DNA of 64,000 bases from Ischnura elegans. Lineage: Eukaryota; Arthropoda; Insecta; Odonata; Coenagrionidae. This document shows, piece by piece, positions 34,901-46,100 of the stretch (its first letter is position 1; every line of letters begins with the position of its first letter). The notes below the pieces were generated by a model. That model was given only the letters and a program-made list of their open reading frames with translations, was not told where the DNA came from and searched no databases. Where the stretch lies: contig NC_060246.1 of NCBI RefSeq assembly GCF_921293095.1, positions 12,108,001 to 12,172,000 on the forward strand, given 5' to 3'. Both the position numbers and the translations under genes were made by a program.

Positions 34901-37900
34901 AAACCACCGGGGAATGCTGTCTATGCACCAATGATTTTGGATACAAATAATATACAGAAAATTAGAAAGACTAGTAAAAAACTATACAAAATTAATAGTG
35001 TGGCAAGAAAGTGGAAAACAATGAAATCGACTGGTGAACATAATCAGACATAAACAAATGAGAACATAAATAAATGAATAACTGTAGGATAATAACAATA
35101 TGTAAGTGTTTACCAAGCAAGCATTGGAAAGAATAAGATTAACAAATCCCGACCTGCACTAAAAGGGGCTCAATCAATATGAGGAATTTGAAGATACAGT
35201 GGTACCGTTATGTTACAGATTAGTCACTATAGTGGTACATTTATGAGACAGATCAACAGAAATCCAGCATCAATATTATTTTCAAAAAAATAACAGAGTT
35301 CTTCCTGAATATAGGAGATTGTGATTGCGGTAAAGAGCACCTTAGAAATACATGGATGGCACTAGAGATGGGTCGCTATCGAGAACCTATCGCATCGGTC
35401 TAAAAGCAGTCTTAGGTGTGTGCACAGCGGCACCTGCATGGGGCCGCTGTCATATCTACCGCACAGATTAAGCCGTTGCTGTTCAGTTCATCCATGGTGC
35501 CACACTACCACGGTGTTGAGCAGTTTTATGCTGAGGATATAAGAACTGTGATGAGTCAGTTCTTAAATTTTTTCAGTTCTCCGTGCTGGTCAGGTTCTCC
35601 CCCATCAGTTCTCGGTTCCAAGGATGAACTCTTATTATCTGAATTAATGGCAAATTTAAATGAGCAACCACAAGAAATGAATGAAAATAATTTCACTGAA
35701 GATGTAAATTAGCAGGAATGCTCAGTAAAAAAACTTAAGATCATCTCCATAATTTTATTTGACAATCAAAAAGTTTAAATAACACGTTGTTAAAGAATGC
35801 ATGATCGACGAATTTGTCACATTACATCAGTCAGCGGCTGGTTCTTACTCCAGGTTTTGATTTTAAAAATTCAACCTTTTTACCCTATCTGAGTTTAATC
35901 TATTCTTTTTTTGGCAGAAATATTGTTTGCAGTACTGAACAGGCATTCACTGAAAACAGTAGTGGTTAATTTTGATGGGCCGCGCTAATGGATCAATAGT
36001 GAAACTTCCCTAACATCTGTCCTTCCGTTAATTTGTTGTAACTTGTGAGTCAGTTAAAATATATTGTATTCTGCGATATAGCTTACATTGTTACTTTAAT
36101 TACACTTCCTCCAGAATGTATATTTCGTTTACATTCAAATAATTAAAATTTAGGCTATCAAAGTACACGTGTATCATGGAAACACGTCGTGTTCCGACAC
36201 AGAAACAATATAATTGATAGTAGACTTCCATGAGAAAAAAATGGGAAAACATAATGCTGTATTGCAGAAAAATAAAATTAAAACCACACAGAGAAACAAA
36301 ATTTCCAGTAAACTCATGGAAATATTGATGAATTACAGGCTTCTTTGAAATAAAAAGTAGACAGACATGATTTAAAAAAAGGGCTGCATGAGAGAATTGA
36401 TTCTGAGTCCTCGGCATGACAAATAGATACTATACCACTGGAATACCATTCACTCTCGCAAGTGGGGCACTCGTATGGGATAACATTCAGCCTGTAAATG
36501 TTTAATTGGTTTTTGTTTAAATTATTGGTCATATAACCTCATATGGGGAGTGATTATAGGACAGCTTCCGATGGACTACAAAGCTAAAAAGTTTGATTGA
36601 ATTCCAAGACCCGGTTTTCGGACACTCCTCTTGTAAGACTAAGGTATTCCTCAATATTTTGTGGCATGAAATGGTCACACTAGTGTAACAGTATAAACAT
36701 TACTTTATTATTTCACATAAAAATGCACGGCCCTGTAAAAATGTGTGTCTACAATGGGCATCACAAACCATCTTGTGACAAGCTCGAGACTTTTTTTCGA
36801 GCATATTGAGATCAAGTGGGAGTCTGGCAGTCCTTTCATCTCACTTGAAGCTCAAAAAGAAAAGACTCGCACAGCCTTACATAGGGCCATTAACCCAGAC
36901 TAATGGGAGCTGGTAGCCATGCCGGATTCGATAAGTTCCTTGTCATGGATTAAAGAAGAGATTAAAACACCTTGTACTACAAACATATCCATGCAAAGCA
37001 CTCTTTGTGTCTACTCTAACAAAAATATAACATTACAGACTACTAAGAATTTCTCCAGATCAAAATAAAGGCATGCACAAAAAAATAAATACACTTACCT
37101 AGAAAAAACTTTTCCTTCAGGATAGTATCAAACGAAGGAAATTTATTGACACAGAAATAATCAACAAAAAATAAAGAAAAACATGATATGAATTAAACAG
37201 GGAGCTGAAAGACAACCTTTGAATCAAAAGTCATTCAAGGGAGTTAGTCACTACGTAACTATAAAATAAGATTAAAAATGCCCTCTAAAACCTTTCACAA
37301 GACTATCAAATTTAATATTTCATTTTAAAAGAATCAGTTATTGACTTGCTTAGTAATCATGCAATGTTCTCATGGCACCATTAAAAACTGGAGCTCATCT
37401 TTATCTATTAATAATTTTGATCATGGCCATAAATCACTCAAGGACATTTAACATATTATTACTCACGCATTTAGTTAGCACAAACTTCTGTGGAATAAAA
37501 ATCTAGTTAATAGTCACCATGTACAATTTACAAAGATTCTCATATCAAAAAGAACAGTTTTAATGAGTGATGCCTCCAACCACTCCATTCACACGTTGAT
37601 TTAAGCATGCAGCCACTTGATTACTAAATTTTTTAACAACATGAGATAGCTAAAGTAGTAAACAGTGAATAGATTAGTATTTCTACAGCTACATGATCCT
37701 AAACATCATAGTGATTATAGAACAACTGAAACCTAAAGTGTAAGGTTACTAAGAGGTTTCATTTATCACCCCAGGTGAAAAAAACATAACCCTGAATAGA
37801 TGTAATTGCCTCTAAAATATGTTTAAACATAGAACCCAACATGAGTTTCACTAGAAATTAAAAGATACAGTGAAAAAAATAGAATATTAGTCATTACAAA

Positions 37901-40900
37901 ATCAACTAGTTCAGATGTAGTGCAAGCCAGTTAAAATTATTCACTCCAATTGATTCTTGCAAGAGTTAACCAGAATTTAAAACAGAGATATTAGAAAATA
38001 AATTATAAGGACATAAAATAAAATAAATAAATGTTTTTTTAACAATGTTTTTCATCCAAGTATTCATTCCACTGGATTTAGTGAAGATTCACAGCATTCA
38101 CTGTACATGCCACAATATATCACCAACTAAAACCTAATTTAGACAGCATAACAACTACATTTAATTTCTACAAACACCAGGTGTACAACAAGCACACCAG
38201 TACTTAATTTCATAAAGCAGTTAATCATTGACTAGTAATTATCATTAGGATATCCATAAGAAATACATACATCCATTCAAAATTAGAAGTATTAGTTACA
38301 ACTATTAGTTAATGCCATACCCGAAGCTGATCAAGCCAGTTTCGTATTTCCAAGAAGGACTGTTCATTAGTCAAGTCAAACAGAAGTAAAAACCCCATAG
38401 CATCCCGGTAGAATGCAGTGGTAAGACTGCGGAATCTACAATGGAAAGGCGTAATTAGAAAAAGACATTCAAGCCATTAAAATTACATCTATGCCCAGGA
38501 ATAAAGGTTAATATGGTTATGTGTATGACTGTAGCTCATATTAAAAATGCAGAAGGAAGAGTAAATCTTCATCCCTAAATTATGCTCTTCACATGATATT
38601 AAGTGGGTATATACCATTCAGAGCACCACCACGTAAACACACAATCAAACTATAATAAGAATAATGAAGTACTGAAGGCAATAACAATAGAAGTAGCCTG
38701 TTTACTAAACTTACAACAATATCTTCAAAAAAAAAAAAAATTGAAAAAAAAAAATCAGAATTACTGCCGATCTTTTCCTGAGAACTGTTTTCCCAATTAG
38801 ATCATGCCCAATTAAATATTGCTTTTGACTACATTCAATGCACGTACTTTCACCACTTCTGTGAGAGTGAAGCAATATTATTCCACAATGATATATTTTA
38901 ATTAATTTCAACGGATAAGTAGAAGATGCCAATTGAACAATACCTTGAGGGATAGGTAATGGCAAAAAATACTATATGAGCAAGGGCTTGAAAAAAGGTT
39001 TGTTCATCTCCACTAAAGCACTAAACAAAGGACACACATGATTGCACACACGTTTAAATGCATGTTGGGCTGTATTGGTACCGTGAATTGTCCCCAGTTG
39101 GAAGCATGTTGAGTTGGCATGAAAACCTTCAGCTTGCAGGCATCAAATTGCTTTTGAATGCACCTGTGGTGAGAGGAGGTTGGAGGAGGGATCGGAAATC
39201 CAAAATTGATTTCCAATTTATCGACTTTTGATTTTGGCTTTTAAAATCTCATTTCAAAACATTTGTCTGCATTTTTGAGTTGACTTTTCGTCGACATTAA
39301 TCCAAAAATCAAAATCTACATTTTAAAATAGTAAAGCCTTGCCTGCTGAAATATAAATGTGCTGTTTTAACAAAGTGAAAAATATGGGTCATCCTAGGCA
39401 AAAAAATTAGGGGTAAGAACTGAATTCAGTTTAAGTTATTACTACAGTGTAGCTTATTTTAACCACATTAAAGACATTAATCCTCAGCACCCACTTTTCA
39501 CATAATGCGGTAGCATGCAGGGCTGGGAAAATCTTGAAGCGACGGGACATGAAACGGACTGGAAGAGATGGGGTGACGACTGAAAAGATTGAATAATTTA
39601 GTATTGACAGGTAAAACTTCCATGAATAAAATATCTCCTTTGAATTTGTGGTTAGTTTTTTATTAAATGCATAACTTATTCCAGTTTTATGAAAGAAGAG
39701 TAATATCCCCTGTCACCATGTATACTTGAAATTTGTCCCATTCTTACTCAAACACTGGCCATAAAAAGTGAGCTGGGTGATATATTTAGGGCAATAACAA
39801 GCCTAGGATGAGATAAATGCCTGCAACCTAAAACACACCAAGACGACCCCTTTTTTCAAACTCAACGATTTACAATTAAGTTAACAAATTTGAGTCGGTT
39901 AACTTCGCATGATAATGATTCTGCTGTGTATTAAAAGACTAAAATGTAAAAATGTAACAAGATCATACATAGTTTTCACAGAGTTTACCGTGCACTTCTG
40001 TATGAATAAGAATACCTTTCTTGACCAGCTGTATCCCAAAGTTGCAAGTGTATCCTCTGACTGCGGCCCTGGAAGCCTTCGGGGTTTGGTGACCTGTAGA
40101 GCTACAATCAGAACAAATCATCACTAATAAAAAATGACAAAAAAATAACTTACACAAGTTAAAATGGCTAACCTATGACAAATGTTACATGGCAAATACA
40201 AAATGAAAGCCATGCCTACAATGGATGCACATTCCTCATCTAGTAACCAAATTATGCATTCAATGTAAACATCCTATGGTGAGGATGCAGATGTGCAACA
40301 GGTATGTGGCCACTCAATTAATTCAGTGGGGACTTAAGATGACTGATCCAGAACTAGCACTAGAATCAACAACTAAGCTAATGAATTTCAAAGCCAAAAT
40401 TTCAACAATGACAAATTCACCACATTGTAATGAGTATTCCCATTATAACTAGATATTAATTCACAATTACAACAGGTTTAACTCGAATGATTTCCTATTG
40501 ATGGACATTGCTTTCACAATGTAAAAAAGTTAAGGTAATATTCTTGAAAAACCCAAAAAAAAAGGGGAAGAAGTGACAGTGCTAAAGCAAACAAAAAGAC
40601 TGACCTTTACAACATTGTCATCTCAATTAATCTTAACGTGCTACAAGAGTTATCTGTACATCCCTTATCCAATTTAAACACTAAATTTCACGGAGAGAAC
40701 ACCATTCTAGTCATCAAGCTATCATTTAATTATGTCCAAAATGCAGTTAATATTTGGTGACAAATTAATCAACATCGAAAAAATTCATCAGTTATGATAA
40801 GATTGGATATCAACAAAAACTCTAGTAACTGGCATATTTTTCTCAAAGCATCACTCGAGCAGGTGAAATATAACATGCAGAATAGAGATTTATACAATCA

Positions 40901-42028
40901 GGGGCGGATCCAGGACTTCTTTCTGGGAGGGGCACAAGCAAGGCCGTATCCAGGATTTTGTTCAGGGGGGGGCACAAGGATACCTTGTTATACTAAACGA
41001 ACGAAATGATAATGAGACCGTGTTAAAAATCTAGCATAATTTAAAGGGTCTGGGGGGGGCACGTGCCCCCGTGCCCCCCCCCCTGGATCCGCCTATGTAT
41101 ACAATAGGCACCAATGTAAAAGTGGTATGGCATGTGAATTTGTTATTCCATTCCCTCAACATCGATGGTAAACAATTCACATTGAAGGAAATAAAAAAAA
41201 ACAACTGAGGTGACTTCATTTTCATATGATAGAGAACTACTTGAAAACAGAGGTTTAAGAGGTGCGAGTACGAGTAATGAGAACACACGATTAACGATGA
41301 GCCCAAAATAAAACTGCAAGAGGTTTGTTAAAAAAATACGCCAAAGATGAAATAGAAATTTTTAGAATTTTTTAAAAGGTTATTCTTTAACAAAAAATAA
41401 TTTAAATTCACCATGATGTAGTACGGAGGCCATACAATTTGAACTTGTTGTCCGTAACATAGCTGTGTAAACGTACACTGAATATGTAAACACGAATCTA
41501 ATAGCAATTACAGTCAAAGTACGTGATTACCAAATAAAACGTACTTTACACATCAAAATAAGCAGTTTGTTTATTCTGCAGACGCATGAGAAAAAGAATG
41601 CATTATAAATAGTGGAAGAATTCTAAAGTGCGCTCATTATTCACAGTCCAGAACTAACGTGGATGAAAATTTCAACCGTACAACACAAGGCCCTAAATAG
41701 GAATGATCGGCACAGTGAATTAACAACATTTAAAGATATGCACTAAGCATATCTCTGATGAAAATTCACGAGGAACCACTAATTTTCAGAAAATTGACAA
41801 ACCATTATGCTACTATAGTTACAGTGATATTTTTTGTAAGGCGGGGCACAATGATGCGAAAAGTTGAAATATAATAGTTCTCACCAGTCTCTTTTCTCTA
41901 AAGTCGATCCCCACCGTCGATATAAATCGGGAATTAAAAACTCCATCGGTATACTGATAGAGAAAACTAGTTTTTCCAACTCCTGAGTCACCCAACGCCA
42001 AGAACTTGATCAAGTAATCATAATCCAT
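28732..42028 (-). CDS. Rab27: Rab27 small GTPase (complete, five exons)
   Basis: Rab27 docks secretory granules, exosome carriers and melanosome-like organelles at the plasma membrane through Slp/Slac2 effectors. Exons 41885..42028, 40016..40101, 38321..38435, 33414..33526 and 28732..28984 join in phase into 236 residues. The start [20 protein letters not shown] matches human Rab27 apart from a short N-terminal extension. P-loop GDSGVGKT is 13-20, switch I with TVGIDFREK 38-46, WDTAGQER 70-77, NKAD 130-133, ETSA 158-161. The Rab27-specific insert [15 protein letters not shown] sits before the WDTAGQ strand, where the human proteins have YRASGPDG. The C-terminus Cys-Ser-Cys is a double geranylgeranylation motif. 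All catalytic residues are present. RSU1 starts head-to-head about 1.04 kb away. Confidence is high because every diagnostic motif is visible. Confidence 0.96.
29533..32528 (+). mobile_element. pogo/Tigger-like DNA transposon, 3.0 kb, with broken transposase
   Basis: A perfect inverted repeat of about 22 bp (CAGTGGAAGCCCCTTATAAC then GA) ends the element, flanked by TA at 29531..29532 and 32529..32530. The left 1.3 kb carries a transposase gene with CENP-B/pogo-type DNA-binding domains; the right 1.6 kb (about 30850..32450) has no coding similarity I can see and may include another insertion. It lies in Rab27 intron 4, antisense to the gene. Confidence 0.93.
29904..30434 (+). pseudogene. pogo/Tigger transposase (broken)
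   Basis: The frame begins [20 protein letters not shown]. Residues 4-55 form the pogo/CENP-B N-terminal helix-turn-helix ([20 protein letters not shown]), 75-130 the Tc5/CENP-B second domain ([31 protein letters not shown]), and [10 protein letters not shown] is the first Asp block of the DDE nuclease. A stop closes this frame at 30434; coding similarity goes on in another frame ([20 protein letters not shown]) and again at about 30715 ([11 protein letters not shown], second catalytic Asp), with further stops. The third acidic residue and C-terminus are not found, so the protein cannot be active. Confidence 0.9.
33414..33526 (-). CDS. Rab27: Rab27 exon 4
   Basis: [20 protein letters not shown] and then [18 protein letters not shown]. 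It has the NKxD guanine-specificity motif. Donor GTCAGT after a split Gly codon (GG). Confidence 0.95.
33527..38320. other. Rab27 intron 3
   Basis: AT-rich. 35361..36080 is a hAT-type fragment whose body recurs at about 53170..53530. Otherwise nothing is recognised. Confidence 0.55.
35361..36080 (+). mobile_element. hAT-type fragment (left end only)
   Basis: It starts TAGAGATGGGTCGC (35362) followed by TCGAGAACC, the same terminal type as the elements at 727 and 9526. From about 35550 to 35870 it matches 53170..53490 (shared blocks TTCTTAAATTTTTTC, GGTTCTCCCCCATCAG, GGTTCCAAGGATGAACTC). No matching right end or target duplication was found, so it is truncated. The 98-codon frame at 35416 is not recognised. 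Confidence 0.6.
38321..38435 (-). CDS. Rab27: Rab27 exon 3
   Basis: [20 protein letters not shown] and then [18 protein letters not shown], almost identical to vertebrate Rab27. Acceptor TTGTAG, donor GTATGG in phase 0. Confidence 0.96.
38436..40015. other. Rab27 intron 2
   Basis: AT-rich intron of about 1.6 kb with poly-A runs near 38729. No element was recognised. Confidence 0.5.
40016..40101 (-). CDS. Rab27: Rab27 exon 2
   Basis: It starts after ATTGTAG with [20 protein letters not shown] and ends LWDTAGQE plus a split Arg codon. A second AG eight bases in (CTACAG) would break the frame, so the first is used. Confidence 0.95.
40102..41884. other. Rab27 intron 1
   Basis: AT-rich. It contains a short hAT-type MITE at 40899..41097; otherwise nothing is recognised. 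Confidence 0.55.
40899..41097. mobile_element. hAT-type MITE, 199 bp
   Basis: It starts CAGGGGCGGATCCAGGA and ends TGGATCCGCCTATG, flanked by the perfect 8-bp duplication TATACAAT (40891..40898 and 41098..41105). Long G and C runs sit next to the ends. Confidence 0.9.
41885..42028 (-). CDS. Rab27: Rab27 exon 1
   Basis: 48 codons from the ATG at 42028: P-loop GDSGVGKT, then switch [12 protein letters not shown]. Donor GTGAGA in phase 0. Confidence 0.96.
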
Positions 42029-43069
42029 TGCGTCAAAATACCACCAGAAGAATCATGAGAATAGCTAATGATGCTCTTCGATGACTTCAATAATTCCAAA
42101 CGTCCAGCAGACCAGTAAGACAACCGCTAAGAAGCTAAAATTCCATAAAGAATTCTGACCACCTCCCTAACCACATCGTCAAATTTGATATCAAATAGAC
42201 CTGTTGCTTTCGTTGGTCTTCACTTGTCGAATGCAACAGGCTGGCAAACGCGGCGGAGCTATCGCTGATTGCATATCAGCTGTGCTCCCTGAGCGCATGT
42301 GTCGTAACTGTATAACCACACATACCACTGCCTCAGATTATATTGTGCCACCGCCATTAAGAGCTAAACTTGAGAAATTAGATGCATTAATTCTTTAATT
42401 TTGAATTGTATCACTCCAATACGATCAATTATTTATGCCAAGCAATGTTGGCTATATTATACTTACGTAGCAGTAGACTTTCCAAGAACACTATATTTAG
42501 ACCATAGAGCTCTATGATTTAGACACTATATTGAATGGATTTAATTGTCGATAGACGTCAGCTAGGAGAGTTTATACTACGAATTTCTAAGGAGCTTAGC
42601 ACATCAAACCGTAAAGCGATGAAAAAATGATATAGAGCGTTTTCTGGTAAAAGGGAGTGAAGTAAACAAACTCTCCGCATGAATTTATCGCGAACAATAT
42701 TCCGTATAATGAATAACAATAATCTTTCGTAAAAAGTCACTGATCGATCACGAATGTTCAAAACAATAACGAAAAAAAAACAAATGATATTTTTTCATGA
42801 AGTAGTGACGGTAATACACCAAAGTTAGTGAATTATAATTGCTAAATTAACGCATTTGATTTTATTTCAGCCACATATTCGCTAAAAAGAATGAAATCGA
42901 TAAAACAATTTTAAAAACTGAGATCACCTAGTGGCGAACAGGTGCACTCCCACATTTGTAAACGCGCCTCCATATCAGAAGGGTCGTGGTTACGTCAGAC
43001 TTGTTCCGAAAATAAACATCTGCGCGCGCAATGGATCAAGCCCCAGTGTATTGTGTACCGAATAACAAA
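42029..43069. promoter_or_regulatory. Head-to-head interval between Rab27 and RSU1 (putative bidirectional promoter)
   Basis: About 1.04 kb separates the two start codons, and both 5' UTRs must fall inside. No TATA box was found close to either gene. 42204..42398 (+) holds a 64-codon open frame (MLSLVFTCRMQQAGKRGGAI, DYIVPPPLRAKLEKLDALIL) with gene-like composition that I do not recognise; it may be a fossil fragment. Confidence 0.5.
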
Positions 43070-43175
43070 ATGTCTAAGGCTAAGAAAGTCATTGAAGAGG
43101 TGAAAGATGCTCAGAATTTGGAGTTGGATCTGTCGGAAAAAGGAATCGTTTCATTTGATGAGATGCCTGGACTCT
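43070..43175 (+). CDS. RSU1: RSU1 exon 1
   Basis: [20 protein letters not shown] and on to FDEMPGL, donor GTGAGT after a split Phe codon. MSK matches the start of other RSU1 proteins. ATG 43031 lies upstream in the same frame (MDQAPVYCVPNNK) with a good start context. Confidence 0.93.
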
Positions 43176-46100
43176 GTGAGTAACATACGCTGGCATCGAG
43201 AGCATATTTCCTAATATGGTAGTCTGAAAAACTGGTTTCAATTCCAAGGGGGTGTGGCTACATTTTAGACCAAATGGTTTTTAATTTCGCTATTATGTTT
43301 ATCAATTTTTTAAAATAATAGTGAAGTTATACTTTTTTACCTGCAAGTGCTTGAAATACTCGAAGGATGCCACTGTGGTATCCTGACGATAGTGCTTACA
43401 CCCGATGAAGTTAAAGAAATGATTTCGCCCCCGCACTACAAATGCATATATGTACAGATTACCCAATTCCTTTCAACGACGGCATTAATTATCGTAAGCA
43501 ACATAATGGTTCAAGTGTTTCCATCGAATTATACTAGAAACAAACATTACCAGCAATATTATGTCCATCATTTACTTAGTGCAAGAATGCATTTATATTT
43601 TTGGTCAAGGAATAATTTATTGATGAAAAAAAGATTTTGGCCGTTTATTTTGGTGCTTACATGCACCAAATGAACGGTACATTATATGGGATTTAGTTAA
43701 CGGCTATAATGGCATGTGAAGTTTTGGACAACCTTTGCCTTGGAGCACTGATTTAGTATCGATGACGTGACGAGCCAATGGTTTAGGATCCTGAGGCGCT
43801 GATCAGGATGAAAAAGCATTTTTTTAAGGCTGTCACTCGCTTGAAACTATCCTAGGAGATGTGACTCACATGTTGAATTTGAACAAAGTTTCTCAACATT
43901 TTGCAATGGAAAAATAGTATTTTTCACCTCGTAGAAGGAAATTTTTGACGTAAAAATCGTGATAAACAATAAAAAGCACCTTGCAAAATAATGGAGGAGC
44001 AAATCTAATTAGTCGGCTAGCACTACGTTCTGTTGTGAGCATGTAGACTTATATCTCAGTTTAAAAGCACCAGTTCTAAATCACATGATATGTAGTGTAA
44101 ATCCTGTACTTAATGTAATCCAGTAGATTGAAACAAGGTCATATAGTTGCTCTATGATTCATGCTTTTGAAATTTTTATGTGTATATGAATATAAATCCA
44201 TTAAGCATAGAAGACAATTTCCCTTTATGGTAGGTCCACTTACTGTTCACTAGGATCGAGAGTATATCATCTAATTATAGAGTAAAGATGGTGACAGTTC
44301 AATAATTGCACCAGCTGGCTAGAATTAAGAAAAAACAAATCAATTGAAAAAAGAAATGCTTCAAGAACTATAGAATTGATGAAATAAGTACATAGTTTCC
44401 TCAGCATTCAATACGTGACCAATACGAGGTATGCTACCACCAAAAGGTTCATTTTAAAATACTCTATGACTGATAAACAGTGCACTCATGTCAGCTGTTC
44501 AAAATATTCAAATTATGAAGAATCCAAGCATTATTTTTTCAACTAGTCATTTAACCATCCTTATCTCCTCTTGTGGCCTCTCTTGCAAGTGCGTAGTCTA
44601 AACTATAAGAGGTTAACTTTTATGTGCAAAGTAGATGGTATCTATTCATATCGATAGCTCCATTGCACAAACGTTCAACAATCACCCTCTGAATCAAATC
44701 CACTCATCTAGTAGTACTAGATGAGCGGATTTGATTCGAAGGGCGATTATTGAACATTTGTTCAGTGGAGGTATCGATATTCAGGGATCTCACCTTAACA
44801 GAGGAGACATTAATCCATCCTGAAGGACAAAATGTCATAGAATGGGCCTAACCCCATCTTCAGATGACACCAATTAACTTTCGTACAGAACAGCAGATAT
44901 GGATTCTGGAAGGAGAGAGAGCACTTTTCCTAACGTCTTATGCTTGGGCATTTTTGACTCCAGCAGCTGTGCCTGCTCTTTTTTTAATTTGCTAATTAAT
45001 CACCTTGTTTTTTTATAATAATTCTTCTGTATTTCATTTCAACCATTTACGGCCAAAGGTGCGAAAATGCACCATTTTTTAATTAGTTCGCAAAAAAATA
45101 TCTACTCCGATATTTAATTGTTTTTCCGTTGAAAATTATTTATTATATGATGAACTTATTTTTAAAACCATTTTCTTTAACAATTTTGACTTGATTATTT
45201 AGTCATAATTTTTCAAGTTTACTAAATTTCTTGCTCATCGAGGGCTATCAACTTAATATTTTTTTAATGAGTGCTCTAAGAATATTTATGAATCCAAATA
45301 CAAATATTATAAAAGTACTATTAATGCTTAATTACTCAGATTTTTTAAAATCAAATAATATCTTTAGAGATGTACAATTTTGATAATTGTATATAATGGT
45401 GCGTTTTTGCACCTTTGGAATTTAGGGGTATGGCAGATTAGGTTTTAGGCACCGTACTGAGAGACAAATCTTGATCACTAGCAAACCTTGATCACTTATA
45501 TTGTATGCTACCCTGTAATTATTCAGTGAATCAATTTAAGCACTGTTGGTTTTTAAATACCATAAAATGTATTTTCATATCTTATTGGTCTCACAGCTGT
45601 TGTCTTCTAAAATGTGGCTTCATTTCGTCATGGTGTACTAATGAGCAGTTTGATTCCCTGCGACGAGACTTATCGGTTTTGAAGTGTGTGTAATGTACAG
45701 TTTCTCAAAACAGTGCCGGTCATTCAGAAATGGATCACAGTTATGTAGACATCAATGGATCTTACCTTCCAACTCTAGAAGAAAGCTTCAAGAATAGGTA
45801 TATAGACATTTGTAAGGTATGACGGGTGTAACTGGGTGATCCTACAGCTTCAAGATCAACGTTTCAGGCAACTACCGGCGGATGGTCAGGGGAGAGCTAG
45901 CAACCAATATGCGAGTTACACGTCCAATAATGTTCGGAGAGCGCAAAAATATAGTCATGCATATTACGGAGAATACCCTTTCAGCTAAATTTTGAATGGA
46001 TTTTTCTCAGAAACGGTACATCTCAGAGAAAAAAGTGAAATGACAATTCTGTAGATAATTTTCCGATCTACAATTTTGGTCTGAGCAATTTTTATCATAA

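Noticed and set aside
35161-35260. Short direct repeats around GTGGTAC
   Set aside because: Too short and imperfect to define a repeat family.
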